From positions 82,375,838 through 82,439,837 of the forward strand of contig CM043953.1 of NCBI GenBank assembly GCA_014529385.2: DNA of 64,000 nucleotides. The letters run 5' to 3'. Positions within the stretch are counted from its first letter, which is position 1. Each line of letters starts with the position of its first letter. Origin of the DNA: Adiantum capillus-veneris (lineage: Eukaryota; Streptophyta; Polypodiopsida; Polypodiales; Pteridaceae). The notes beneath the pieces are model-generated. The model searched no databases and was not told the DNA's origin. It worked only from the letters and a program-made list of their open reading frames with translations. Below are positions 1 to 12,109 of the stretch, piece by piece. The position numbers were made by a program, and so were the translations under genes.

Positions 1-90
1 TCGATCATCACTTAACAAAGCTTTAATAAGAAAGTCTCTCTCCATAATTTTTCTTTCGTAACCTTTTTGCATCCCTTGAACTAGTAAGCA

Positions 91-1028
91 GGGCATTCGC
101 CACAGCTTCCACCGGCAAAGAGGTTTTTCATACAACACTACCTGGCCTACCAACATTATACAACATTGACTTACCCCATTTCAAACATGTCAAGGATGAC
201 AGTCTCTACGTATGGAACCTTAGTGTACAATCATTGAAAATTTGTAACACTCGAGCTCATACCATTGTGGTCAATAGCTTTAATGAGCTCGAAGCTTCCG
301 CTTTCATTGCTCTTTCTAAGTGTTGTGAGGTTCCCATCTATGGGATTGGACCGTGGATAGAGACTCTACATAAAGAATGTGCCACTAACTTGTGGAGAGA
401 AGATGAAGCTTGCATGACTTGGCTTGATCAACAACCCGCCTCGTCAGTTCTATATGTCTCTTTTGGGAGCATAACTGTCCTTTCTCAAGCTCAATTTGAC
501 GAAATTCTTGATGGCCTCCTCTCTAGTGAGCAACACTTTCTTTGGGCCTTCCGCCCCGGCCTTGTGGAGGATGCGACATGTTCTTCTACTCCTACTTATG
601 TCATGTCAAAATCTCACAGTAAAGGCTTTGTTGTTGATTGGGCACCACAAGTCAAGGTTCTTGCACACCCCTCCATAGGTGGATTTCTCACACATTGCGG
701 GTGGAACTCTGTTACGGAATCCATTGCGCATGGAGTACCCATGTTGTGTTGGCCATATTTTGCTGACCAACCACTAAATGCAAGGTGTATCGTTGATGAA
801 TGGAAGCTGGGTCTCCGATTTGAATTTAGTGAGGGAAATGCCTCCTTTATCAAGAGGGGTGAAGTTGAAAGAGGCGTTAGATTGCTTATGGAGGGTGTGG
901 AGGGTAGAGTTGCGAGAAAAAATGTAACAATATTGAAGGAAGCATGCCTTGAGCGTCTCTTACCAAATGGATCCTCATACAAGAACTTGAAAGCACTTAT
1001 TGCGTCTTTAACTCTTTCGCATACGTAG
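91..1028 (+). CDS. UDP-glycosyltransferase (family 1, GT-B fold), 3' exon
   Basis: Transfers a sugar from a UDP-sugar to a small acceptor in the cytosol; the acceptor cannot be told from sequence. The frame is open from about 48 to a TAG at 1026-1028. Counting from the TTG at 234 as residue 1, the 44-residue PSPG donor-binding box runs from W136 (WAPQ) through HCGWNS to the closing FADQ near 179; the catalytic-loop-like LYVSFGS lies at 73-79. Upstream of 234 the frame still reads as UGT (LPGLP, DLPHFKHV). A pyrimidine-rich stretch ending in AG at about 90, and comparison with the copy at 3567-5193, suggest this is exon 2 and that exon 1 with the sugar-acceptor half lies left of the window. 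The visible exon has no stop or frameshift and ends with a normal UGT C-terminus, so it may be functional. The exon start is inferred. Confidence 0.88.
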
Positions 1029-3566
1029 TGATGTAACAGTGGAGAGCATCTCGATATCATATAATTTGTATGGTCATTTCATGGTGGGTGCCTTCTCAAG
1101 ACATGGTTACTACGGTTTTTCTGATAGTGTGGCCTAAGAATTCATTAATATATCTTGAATAAGATGAAAAAAAGAGAAGTTGAGAAGCATCATTCAGATT
1201 TCAATTATTTGATGTTTTGATACATTTTCTGGTGGTGTAATGTGTTTATCTAAGGATCTTGATAAATGGTGTTAACGTGCATCCACATTTTCTTTCACTT
1301 TGCAAAAATCGTTTCTACTAAAGCTTGAAATCCTTAGAAAGGATATACTTTGTGGACACACGGTTTGTTATTCATGTGTATTAACCCACACTTAGGGCTT
1401 TGAGGTTTGCCAATTTTAAGGTTGTGCCTTATTGTGTTTGTTTGAAGGGAGAATTAGTTTATGGGGACACCTAATATCACTTGCATATTTGTCTAGGGGA
1501 CTTTTCTCAAAAACCAAAGTGCACTATACCCTCTATAGCACATTATTTGCTAAGTATATGTTAAATTGAAATTGTGCCACTGGGCATACTAACTCTCATC
1601 TATTATGGGTATACTCAATAAGAATCATCAATGTCGCCTCTTTGAGAATAACGAACCGTTTCACTCAAAGAAGTGACCATTTTTAGAGTGGTCTCGAACA
1701 TTGCACCATAGAATGACTGAACATCAACCCCAAGTCATCTTCCATTGCCATTATCATTGTTGTCCCCTATCTTGCAATGCAGTAGCCTCTACAAGGGGAA
1801 AGTCAAGTTTCTTCAACAAAATATTGAGGATATGCTTTAGTATGTAGTAATTGGCTACTTGGAACTCCTTCCTCTACCTACACCTTTTGTAGCTAAAAGC
1901 TCTATGGGTAATGTAATGCCGCCAGTTTGATTAAGGTGCCATGAGTTTGGGCCATCATGGAGTGTGTGTTGAAGTTGAAGTTGACATCGATTGTTGATGG
2001 AGTACGTCTAGAGCATAGTTCATTTTATAAACAACAAGGTGACAAATTTAAGGAATGACTTATTCTTATAGACATAGTGATGCTCCTTGTGGTTTTGCTA
2101 AAATATGAAGCATTTAAAGAGCAAAATGAGGTTTAACCATGGTATTGCTACTCTATTTGGTCTACTATATAATGTTGGATATGTATATATTGCAAGTATG
2201 TTGAAAAGTACCATGTTCAACATTTGAATGGTTCATTTTGGGTGGTTGCAAGGAATGTGCAATAAACACATTGCATGGTTAGGTCATCTTGCCTCATCGT
2301 GGATGGTTGCGAGAAATATTGCATGGTTAGGTGATCTTGCCTCACAATCGTAAGCCAAGAGCTACAGCAATTTTTCAATAAAGCTTCAGTATGTAGGAGG
2401 TACGATGTCATTTCTCAAAAAAAGAGACCAGGTTCAATTTCTTTAAAGTTTCGACCAGTAAATGCGTCTTTTGGGAGGCCAAGCAAGTTTTTTTTTTTTT
2501 TTTTGCAACACTCACAATGGTGAGTAGATCATATTATCATAACCAATAAATTACAGATTCTAGCCATGCTCGTGTCTAGCCACAACATCTTCCAGGGATC
2601 CTAGAAACTTAACATGGATTGAGGCATGCCTTTGATGTTGTAAGGTTTTGTAGAAGTGTCTTGTATATTGCAAAAATTGTCTTTTGTCTCATGTGTAAGC
2701 AAGGTACTTTTTTGTAGTGCTTATACGAGAGACATCTGAAGGAGGTGGTCTATTTGCAAGCATGGTGCGTCATAAGAAAATGTAACCCTTGAAACCTCAT
2801 TGATTTTTTGTTGAAAGTGTGTGTGCAACTTATGTACTAAGAGCTCATTAGATGCTAGAGGATATTCACGCCAGTAAGCCTTGCAACAAATCCTTGTAGG
2901 TAAAAATCCTTTTGTCAAAGTGCAAAGAAAGCACGTCATAGCGGAGTATATACACACAGAAAAAGGAGGGGAGGCCTATGTTGATGGAGCACCTTATATA
3001 GAGAAAGCCGGTTAAAATACCAGCCGGTGAATTCTACCAGTTTTTAGGTCAAAAATTGAAGCTTTTGCCGGTGTTTATACTAAAACTTGTGTAGATTTGC
3101 CGGTTTTCTTCAAGGCAAGATCAATTCACTTGGCTGGTGCAAGGTGAAGCTTGCAAATTATTGGGTTTCCATTTTTGCATTTATGCATCACCTGATCAAC
3201 AATTACAATCTCTTAGGAGGAAGCTTTTCCATTTGTCTTGCACCTATTGAACCTTCTTTTCTAAATAAACTTCAATAGTTCTTGCCAAGTGGCATTGTTG
3301 GCCTTCCTCCATTCCTTGTGAATCTATTAAGTAATCAAGGTAAACATTAAAGAAATATGATCAAATGGAGCATCCATTCACAATTTTTAGTTGAAAACAT
3401 TACCTGGTAGGTTTTGTAACACAGAAAGTCACTTTTCATCTGTCTAAATACTGAAATTAAAGGTCCAAAGTTGCATGATGGCTGACCTGAACTAAATTTT
3501 GGCTTTAAACTTCAGCAGATTACTTTTATTCTGTGAACAAGCTCACTCTACTTTGGACGTTGATTG
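1029..3566. other. Intergenic, no gene recognised
   Basis: AT-rich sequence between the two UGT copies. The only local feature is a T tract near 2488-2504. Short open frames here lack any recognisable domain. Confidence 0.6.
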
Positions 3567-4651
3567 CTACAAAGATTGCACAAGAACTTTGAGCTTCCTG
3601 TAAGAGGAGCCATTCTCAAGGGAGCACTGGCTGCATCTCTCCTTCAACTTTGTGGCATTTTCTCTTACAAGTTTCCCTTAAGGACCCTCCCATCAGAGCT
3701 TTAATTATTTTCTCAATGTCACCCCTTTCAATGAGGCCAGTATCCTCCTCGCTACATTTCACCCGAAGGCCAACCTTCCATTCATCGACAATGCAACGCG
3801 CATTTAACGGTTGATCTGCAAAGTATGGCCAGCAAAGCATGGGTGCTCCATTTGCTATAGATTCACTAGTGGAATTCCATCCACAATGTGTGAGAAACCC
3901 TCCCACAGAAGGGTGGGCAAGGACTTGCTGTTGAGGAGCCCAATTGATGACATGGCCTTTCCCATCAGATTCTGACACGATCCGGGCAACACTAGAGTAG
4001 TCGTCGATGTCGTCCACCAGCCCGGCTCGAAGAACCCAAAGAAAACGTTGTTTGCTGGCAAGGAGGCCATTCAAAAACTCTTCGTATTGGGTTTTTGAAA
4101 GGATAGTTATGCTCCCAAAGGAGATGTATAGAGCAGATGAGGTGGGCTGTTGATCAAGCCAAGCCAAGCAACCTTTGTCTTCTTCCCACAAGCTAGTGGC
4201 ACTCTCCTCATTGAGGGATTCTACCCAAATCCCTACATCATAGATGGGAACATTCGAACATTTAGATAGAGTGGAAAAGGTGGAAGCCTCAAGATCTTTA
4301 AAGCTGTTGACGACGATGGCGTGGGCTCGAGTGTCACAAACTTGCCATGATTTAGTTGAGTTGATCCACAAAGAGACTGTTTCATCTGTGACATGCTTGA
4401 AAAGGCCGGCAAGTTAGTGAAAAGCCTTTCGCATTTCTATACCTGTTGCTGTTGATGCCTCCTTCACTACAAGGCACCAAATTCTACATATTGAGGGTGG
4501 CCTAGGCCTCAAAACCTTAAGAGACAAACAATTCAACTTTACAAGGTAGCACACGGTGGTCTAATGCCTTGAGACCTTAAGGACAGCAATGGCAAATTTG
4601 ACTACACAAATACTGATGCCCTTTGAGGATTAGATCGTAGTGTGTGCGTGC

Positions 4652-4706
<55 letters not shown>

Positions 4707-5193
4707 GAACCTTCTTCAAGGGAGACGAGCTCCCCTTGCGTGAGGTAATAGGTGAGCAGAAGGCGTGAAGCGCAGCACGGGTAGAGCACAATGCGGGGAA
4801 TGCCGAGCTTATCTGCAACATCTTGAGTAGGCAACGTGATGTTGAAATCGGAGAGGAGGCAGGAGACAGGAGGGCCATGTCGGTTGAGAGAGAGAATGAG
4901 CTGCTCGAGATCGGGGGCGATGGAGAGGAAGGCATGGAAGACTTCCAAGAAGGAGAGATTGAAGCCGTTAGAGAGGTCGACGCCACGGCTGGGGAGGCCG
5001 ACGCGGCGGACAAGTGAATGAGGGGCGGTAGCTGGGTAAGGGTCGTGGTGCTCCTTAGCGAGAGGCGGGGCATCGGCGGCGTCGGCGGTTGTTGCTTGGC
5101 TAGCAGCTTGCAGAAGCGCATGAGCGGGTTGACATGTCCCTGCGCTGGTACGGGCACCTCGACCACATGATGCTGCTGCTTCGCCAGCGCCAT
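3567..5193 (-). pseudogene. UDP-glycosyltransferase pseudogene, two exons
   Basis: Exon 1 runs from the ATG at 5193 to a donor at about 4711 (AAG|GTTCGT on -). It begins with a UGT N-terminus (PAQGHVNP, acceptor-side Rossmann half) and then needs a frame change near 5090 before the UGT reading resumes (LSNGFNLSFLEVFHAF to VLYPCCASRLLL). Exon 2 starts around 4440-4470 and contains an intact PSPG box (WAPQQQVLAHP ... HCGWNS ... YFADQ, ORF residues 144-187). Compared with the + copy at 91-1028 it lacks about nine residues near its start (the TLYNIDLPH region) and shifts frame again near 3620, after which the normal UGT end (NGSSYRKL) is readable up to a TAG at 3567-3569. Three independent lesions make it a pseudogene despite a well-preserved centre. 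It faces the + copy. Confidence 0.82.
4641..4704. repeat. Compound (GT)n(GA)n microsatellite in UGT intron
   Basis: A GT run followed by a GA run, immediately inside the 5' end of the intron of the UGT pseudogene; read on - the intron begins GTTCGTCTCTCT and continues as CT then CA repeats. Confidence 0.9.
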
Positions 5194-5819
5194 TCCCTCC
5201 CTCTCTGCACTAACCTATTGGCTTCACTCATGGATTTATCAGGCCCCTGTCAGTGTCAGACTGGGGCACCCCCTCTCTCTCTTCGAAGGTGGCCGCACCT
5301 ACTGTTGTCACACCAGAACACGAATAGGCAGACGGCCACGCTCTGCAGCAAACCGCAAGGCGGCATGTGGTGCAACCTCCGTCTCCCACGCTGACTATCA
5401 GACTCCAACGCCCATCATCTCTCTTCGCGCGTCCAGTTTTGCAGATGGCCGCTGCATTGCGAAGTTGGCCGAGGGTGCAAGGTCGTCCCTCTGACAAAGG
5501 CTGCACTCATAAGAAACTAATGTCTCCTAGAGGACAAGTATGGGAAGTATTTATCTCTAGCAATCCCAAAGTATTTAAGGTTTTAACCATTCTGTGTAAC
5601 CATTAGGATGCTCCAAAAACACTCGAGTATAGAAAGGATACACTAGTATCAAAGCATTCTTTAAAAACCACATCTTATTCTTCTCAAGTGGATGATTCGC
5701 TCCATTCAACGTTGTCGTGTGAAAGTTCCTTTCATAATTTAAAAATTCAACTGATTTTAGGTAATCCATCCCTATGTAGCACGACATAAAAGGTGCTATG
5801 AAAAACACGTAACCAACCG
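5194..5819. other. Sequence upstream of UGT pseudogene
   Basis: GC-richer than its surroundings to about 5500. Would hold the promoter of the - strand UGT copy, but I see no clear TATA box and no other gene. Confidence 0.5.
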
Positions 5820-7520
5820 AATTACGTGAAATAGATAAATCGATCTGGTTAGGGCATTCTTTAAAACTTACTTCAGAAAGGGAAGAATCATCCGAGACTA
5901 TACTGCGTGTTTTTCATCTTTTGTATCCATAACCTTTTCGAAAGCCAAAGCGTAGCTTACCTTTCTTTTTACGATTTGATTGCTAGCCACGAAAAGGGAA
6001 GATAAAGCCCTTGACCTGACAAGTACTCAACGCCTATGCCTATGCAAGAAGGCACCAGCTCTAAAGTTCATAACAAGAGCTTAGCTTTCTTTTAGAGCCT
6101 ACAGGGCAGGGCTGTGTTTTTTTTTACTTCTAACGCGGGCGGCTAATGTTTTCCTAACATACACTCTTCCGTTCACTACGCAAGCGGGGCGATAAGAGCC
6201 CGCTTGTGAGGCGAATGGAAAAGAAAAAGTGCTTTTGTCGAAAAAAAAATGATTAATTCTTTGTTATACGATCCCTCATTTTCCAACTTTATCTTGGAAG
6301 TAGCCTTTCAAGATTTACCCTTGCTTTAAAAAGAGTCGCAAGCCATCTTCTTTAAAAAGAGCTGCAGTTGCTCCTTAATCGTGGTTTCTTAACCTCGTGA
6401 TTGATGAAAACAATATATGGGTTCCCATAATACTAATGTTTTTATAAGTAACTACGTAGATTGCTTGATTTAGGGCTGCATGCAAACCACAAAAACTCGA
6501 TTACCTTACCCATGAGCATCCCCGACTACAGCGCCCCTTTTCAGTTTGTTAGAAGATATGCTAAAAACGAATAATTTAACCTACAACTATGATAAAAATT
6601 GGGTTCATTACTTAGAAGCCTCTGTTGCTAAAAGGAGTAGACTAGGTAAATTGTTAACCGAATATTCGAATTTATATAGCTTGTTGACCCGATAATAGGT
6701 GTTTGAAACTAAGGTTTACAATCACCCATATGAAATTGAATAAAATGTTATTGTCCCGGTTACTTCGTGATGTAAGAAAACGGTGCAGTTTGCACTTAGA
6801 TTTACTCTCAAAACAAAGTGATGGTAATTCTGTGCATCAAGCTCTATTAATGGGGTTGTTGAAATAAATTGATCTTTTACTCAAGAAACTAGTGTGTATG
6901 CTTTATTAAAAGGTGCTATCGATAACTATTAGGTAACCTCAGAGGTTCATTCAGTAGAAAAGACTTTATATACAATTGAAGAAGATAAAAAATGTAAACT
7001 TTTATGGACTAGGGCCTTCTCTTTAAAGGAGAAGTTGATGTTTTATAGTATTTTAACGCACGCAAGAATACAAGGACGATGACTTAAATAAACCAGTTCC
7101 CGTGCTCCCCATTGTAGATACAACACCTGACAAAGTAGACGCTGTGGATTCGAAACCTAATGGCTCGACAAAGCCAGCCCCAGATAGTGTAGACTTGAGC
7201 CCAACAACCGCAACGACATCAGATTCAATTGAGATCAGCAAGGAAATCGCGACATACCCATGGTACTTATTAGATGAGTTACTCTTAATCCTGTCTCTAT
7301 TCATAGTAGGTTGCGCTGCTTATTTACCATTCAATAGGTGGAAAAGAAGGCAAAACGAATCGAACCAATCAATTTCACCGACTGAAATAAGCATATGCGC
7401 GACCGTGGTAATTCAACTTACAGAACGGTGTAAAATATATGACTATTACTACTATCAAAGCAACACAACCAGGCAAGAAAAGAAAAACTGATGTGACTCT
7501 GCAGGTACTTAAAGAAAGGC
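5820..7520. other. Possible organelle-derived insertion (mitochondrial-like)
   Basis: The texture changes sharply here: no microsatellites, short A/T runs, and blocks such as GCGGGCGGCTAATG and GATAAGAGCCCGCTTG that look like plant mitochondrial intergenic DNA. Several protein-like stretches are broken by stops or frame changes (for example 6547-6700 on +, and the open frame 7078-7491). I recognise no gene. The assignment rests on general appearance only. Confidence 0.3.
7078..7491 (+). CDS. Hypothetical open frame with one membrane segment
   Basis: Open frame without a convincing ATG; it continues upstream of 7102 into protein-like text. The N-terminal half is rich in Pro, Thr, Ser and Asp (repeated DKVD/DSVD-like segments). 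A hydrophobic stretch (LLDELLLILSLFIVGCAAYL) of about 20 residues follows and then a basic segment (RWKRR). This looks like a single-pass membrane protein fragment. Function not recognised; it lies inside the suspected organelle insertion and may be non-coding. Confidence 0.25.
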   Translation, partial: DDLNKPVPVLPIVDTTPDKVDAVDSKPNGSTKPAPDSVDLSPTTATTSDSIEISKEIATYPWYLLDELLLILSLFIVGCAAYLPFNRWKRRQNESNQSISPTEISICATVVIQLTERCKIYDYYYYQSNTTRQEKKN

Positions 7521-7599
7521 TGAGTATAGGCTGCGAGCCAAACATAATTACGTAAAACAGCTTGATAGATGGGATGCTAAAGGCCAATCAAAGTATCAA

Positions 7600-8402
7600 A
7601 GTCCTATGTTGCAGGCCATGTTTGCCTTTTTCCTCCGCAAATGAGACGCCGCCATATCAGCATGGCCAACTTTTCCCTGCCCCAATGTGACACGAGCCTC
7701 AATGTCCCCACCTTGGTCCTCAAGTTTTAGGTACCTGCCGCCCACCTGCCTTTCCACAGGTACCCCTCGTCGCCTCGATTTTCAAACCCTTTAACCCTTA
7801 CTCTTAGCCTGCGCACATGCGGAGTCCCGGCCGTTCCTCTCACCAAGGAATCTATACCGGTTGAAAGCATTGTCTCACGCACATGCAAGGCGGCAGCAGC
7901 CATACCGGCCACCAATAGTTGTCATTTAGCGCACATGCGGGCCAGCAGCAGGGCAAACGACACCTAAATTTGGCAGGGGAGTTGCAGGTTGATGACGCAG
8001 GATGATGCGCACGCTAAACATAGGAGGCCACCGTCTAGGCACCGTTGCAAACGGCTAGGGGAGACCTCAGACTTTCCGTTGAAAGCGGCAGTTGCACAGT
8101 GGGTTGGCGATTCACTGCAGTCCAAAAACGTGGTGGGACAACATGAAATTTCCACCGATCGGGGTCCTTTTCTTGGTGCATGTGCGCACCCTATCTGATT
8201 TGCTCATGGGCAGGGCCGCCGGGGCCATGGCATGCGTAGGCACTGGCAGGGCATTTTTTTATTTTTTTGAAAATAGTAGAAATGTATTAAAGAGATGCAA
8301 AAAGAAGGGGTGGGACATCCCGAGAGCTGAGGTTTAGGTTACAATAGACGAGGATGGTAGTACATAGGGGCAACAAAGCTCCATTTTTGCCATCTAATGG
8401 AC

Positions 8403-8406
<4 letters not shown>
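7600..8406. other. Intergenic, no gene recognised
   Basis: Moderately GC-rich sequence with several short GCGCACATGCGG-like words (about 7810, 7870, 7930), but no domain, terminal repeats or RNA gene that I can identify. Confidence 0.5.

Positions 8407-8496
<90 letters not shown>
8407..8496. repeat. (GA)n microsatellite, about 90 bp
   Basis: Uninterrupted AG dinucleotides next to the 3' end of the - strand LINE. On - it reads (CT)n and could be the simple-sequence tail of that LINE. Confidence 0.9.
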
Positions 8497-8499
<3 letters not shown>

Positions 8500-8641
8500 C
8501 TTGAACTTTTTTACAAAGATTAAGGGTTGAGAACTTTAAGTCATGCTTTAGAAGACAATTGGGGTAAACAAACTGACTCTTGAATACAAATGCATCCCTC
8601 TAATTCCAAATATACCACAATATGTATCCTCTCCAGATGTT

Positions 8642-9663
8642 TCACAGTGGTATGTCCAGTCCTCGGCAGCTTCCCAAAATGAAATCCTTGAGGTCCAGAG
8701 CTTTTAGATTTATTTGACAGGTGATATTCTGCAAAGCTCTTAAAATTTCTTCATTTGCCTTACAATCGAACCATAGGTGCAGGTTATCTTCCACATCTTC
8801 GCTGCATCTGGTACATACACTATTGCTCACTCCTGCTTTACGGGCTCTACTTCCATTCCATATTCCATTATGCAGGATGAGCCACATAAGAGTAGAGTGT
8901 TTTATCTCTAGAGGGAACATCCATATGCACTTAAACCTGTAAGTCCATTGTTTGCAGCTCCAGCTGGTCATCCAAATTTTGTTTAACCTTCTTTTAACCT
9001 CTTCTTCCACTCCTACTTTGGGACAAAACTGCTTGACGGCATCATCTGGCAGCTTAGCCAAGCTGCTTGAGGGTTGTAAAGCTCTATGTGGGATAAGGAT
9101 TTGATCTAGTCTTCCTTTTGTTCTTTCCTGACAACACTTGGCTAGTGACACTAGGATTGAAAATTGCAGTTGTAGTTGCATATCTATCTTTAAAGTCCCC
9201 CGCGATAAAATGTCAGACCAGTACCTAATGCCAGCTTTATGGCACTTGTGTGCTTTTCTACAAGGCAAAGAATTTGATTTCCCTACAAAAAAGCCAAACC
9301 AAGGAGAGTCCTGCAAAAAATTGGATTGATTAGCAAAGAAATCTGATGTGAGTTTCTAGTTGACTTTGATAGAGTTCCAAGCCTTCCACATTCTACACAC
9401 AAGTTTAGACCCTACTGGATGAATTGGTACAAAAGAAAGCAAAATCTTCCTGAGGTGAAGATTAGACTAGGATTTGTAGTTTAAGCATCTGAACTTCTGT
9501 AAGTCTCTTTTAAGAAGAGGATCCACCTAGTAGCCATTTTGGTTGAAATCCTCTTAGGTAGTCCCAGCCCAGTTTTATCTTTAGGCTGACAATAGATTTC
9601 CCATGGGACTTTGGATAATCTTTTGTGTGCATTATCTCCTCTCCACAAAAAATTCCTTGCCAA
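8642..9663 (-). pseudogene. LINE ORF2 C-terminal part (RT thumb and zf-RVT domain)
   Basis: The piece 9663-9481 has the conserved NFLWRGD and GLGLPK words that follow LINE RT. The piece 9316-8642 carries the zf-RVT-type region: WLILHNGIWNGSRARKAG, then CTRCSEDVEDNLHLWFDC, a Cys/His cluster common near the C-terminus of plant LINE polyproteins. A break lies between the two pieces. Confidence 0.8.
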
Positions 9664-9743
9664 GGAAAAGATTTGATTAATCTGGTATTTGGCTGGAGAT
9701 CAGCAAGACAAATAGTAGATTAGTGAAGGCAACAGATAACGAT

Positions 9744-10520
9744 TCAAAATAAAAGCTCTGGATGAAATGGAGGAGTGGGAATTTTTTCATTTTGCAGTTT
9801 CTGTCTGAACTTGGATAAGATCCATTCCCACCTCTGAGTAAATGTAACTTTAAATCCCATTGGAATGCCAAGCAATATGAAGATTTGTCCATTCTTGGGT
9901 TCCAGGCACCCAGAATTAGTAACTACTTGAGAAACCAGACCATTAGAACTTTTGAATCCTATTTTGCTATGATTAATCACTGAACCATTGGCTTTACATA
10001 AGGTTTCAAGGCACTTCCAGAAATGTTCTGCTGAAGCATTGTCATTAGCCATTATTGAGTTTGTGTCATCTGCAAACTGTTGTAGGACAAGATCTTTGTC
10101 CATCCCTGGGATCTTCAAGCCCTGCATGTATCCTTTGTCCAGTGCTTCTTTCACTAACCAGCCAAGAGAATTAGAGCAAATGACATACAACATTGGGGCT
10201 ATAGGGCATCCTTGCCTGATAGATCTCTTTAGTAGAAACACTCTTGATAATTCTCATAAATGTCAATTCTTGCACAAGCATTACCAAACAAAATTTGAAC
10301 AAATTTAATGAAGGACTTTCCAAATCGAATATCGTGCAGAGATTGAAAGATGAAGTCCCATTCAATTATGTCATAGGCTTTATCAAAGTCTATTTTGAAG
10401 AAAAGGAATTCCTGGTCACTGTCCTGAGCATCCTCAATGGCTTCCCACAGTGTTATGATAGCATCCAAAATATATCTACCCTTTTTGAAGCCCTTCTATT
10501 TTGGCAATATGATCTGTTGC
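9744..10520 (-). pseudogene. LINE reverse transcriptase, central part
   Basis: The piece 10468-10229 reads LDAIITLWEAIED then FFKIDFDKAYD, the catalytic block with the first Asp. The piece 10241-9744 reads IRQGCPIAPMLYVI and then LQQFADDT with the FADD catalytic pair at ORF residues 56-59. The overlap and frame change near 10235 shows a frameshift. Upstream at 10515-10475 KGFKKGRYILDAI corresponds to the QTGFIKGR block of the family. Confidence 0.88.
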
Positions 10521-10524
10521 ATGT

Positions 10525-10880
10525 TGCCGATGTCGAAATCGGAAACCTGTTTGCACTTTTGAAAGTGCACACGCGCACGGATGCAAAAACGGCAAGCACA
10601 AACCCCACTCTGATACCAATTGAAGGTGCCGCGAGAAGTGTGTGCGAGTGCAAGTGCGACAGCAGAGAGAGAGACCTTCTATTGGGTGGAGTGCACAACA
10701 ACGTTATCCTGTTCATCTCCTTATTCTATTGTATTAAAGAATAAGCGTATAATGGTTAAATTAGTAGATGGGTCAGTAGTAAGTGGGATGTCCGACCAGT
10801 TGGCTTGAATCCCAATAATAAGGAGGTCTATTAGGTGGTGAGCTTCCTAGAAGAAGCTCTATTGCATGGTCATCATCCCC
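10525..10880 (-). mobile_element. Copia LTR fragment inserted in the LINE RT
   Basis: At 10608-10618 the - strand reads TGGTATCAGAG, the initiator-Met primer site of plant copia elements, followed after two bases by a TG...-starting LTR-like sequence from 10621 to roughly 10817. The same two-base spacing is seen in copia A and copia B, and the start TGAAGG matches the LTR of copia B. Only about 80 bp of internal sequence lies on the other side and no second LTR is visible. The LINE reading frame is interrupted exactly across this block (RT words resume at about 10890). Ends are inferred. Confidence 0.6.
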
Positions 10881-11160
10881 TCGTTTCAACCTTCTAGCTA
10901 GGGCCAAAGAGAAAATCTTGTGTATAGAAATCAGACAAGTAATAGGTCTCTAGTTACCTAGATCCTCCTTTTCCCCTCTCTCCCTGTGTTCATAGAGGTG
11001 GAAAGGGCTCCTACCTTTAAAGCCTCCTTCCAAATTGACAAGACACTCATCTAAGAGGGGGGAAGGAGGACTGCTAGGTTCAGAAAGAGCTTCTAGCTCT
11101 TCTAAGTTCTTCCTTATCGTCGTCCTTCTATTTTCTTTGATGGCCCTAGCTTTCTTTTAA
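10881..11160 (-). pseudogene. LINE reverse transcriptase, N-terminal part
   Basis: On - the sequence reads KEDLGN, a stop, RPITCLISIHKIF and LARRLKR, the standard first RT blocks of LINEs (family form: DLGNWRPI...YKI...RL). The Trp codon is replaced by a stop. Confidence 0.7.
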
Positions 11161-11275
11161 TATTCAATGAGCAGTTTCTAGGTTTTACTAACTGCATTGT
11201 CCCAAACTTTGAATGGAGAGACATTAATGTAGGAAGCAGATTCAAATATATTCTCTACTTTCATTTTGACAATAT

Positions 11276-12109
11276 CTAAAAAAAGCAGAGATTGATCCAA
11301 ATGAGGTGAGCCTGCCTTATACATACACTCTTCTTTTTGGAGCTCAAAGATAACTGGAGAATAATAGAGTTATCTTTATAATAGTTTACCTGCCAATACT
11401 CTTGCATTAGATTAAAACTCATGTATACTCTTCCCAACCTATAGCACTCTCCATTTTTCTTGTTGCTCCATGTGTGTCCAGTACTCTTTGAGATATCAAT
11501 AAGGCTGAGCTTTCTTATAATTGGTCCAAGCTTATTCCATCTGTCAAAAGGGGCCTCGAGCATGTTAAAGTCTCCTACAACAATACAAGTACGTGAGAGA
11601 TTAGAAATCTCTTCACAAGAAATAGCTCTTTTCGAAATCAAACTAGAAGCATAGACATAGATCAGAGTGTAGTTGAATGGCTTTCCAAGGGTGACAGCTA
11701 TTCAACTGCCCTTCTGGGAGGAATGCTGAGATTCCACTAGATGATTATACTTGTCTGAGATGCCCAGAGTTGCTCCACCTCTACCTTGCACATGGTTAGT
11801 GGTATACCAACTAAAACCAGAGCCAATTCTTTGAAGGTTGGAGATTAGATTGGCTGCATTGGCCTTCAGCTCCTGCAGACAAATGAAGTCAGGCCTAAGG
11901 TTAGTATCATAAAACCATTTTTTAATGACATGGGCTCTTAGAGGATCAGTAAGACCCTTGCAGTTAAAGGTGAAGGATTTATTATTTGGGCACTTCTTTT
12001 TTGATTCATTTTGCAGGTTTAGCCATGGAGACTGATGTTCTGGTTGGGTCCTTGGAGGGCTCTTTCTTTCTTTTTGAGTTGAAATTTGGAACCATTGGGA
12101 GTCTCTCAT
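11276..12109 (-). pseudogene. LINE APE-type endonuclease
   Basis: Nicks target DNA to prime LINE insertion. 12109-11702 contains NCKGL and FICLQELK (Glu of the catalytic site), 11641-11276 contains CIVVGDFNM (Asp/Asn pair) and TWSNKKNGECYRLGRV, the region that normally holds the LDR motif. A frame break separates the pieces around 11650-11700. Confidence 0.85.

Noticed and set aside
4823-5021. Glu/Arg-rich + strand frames over UGT exon 1
   Set aside because: Shadows of the - strand UGT exon, which has clear family motifs.
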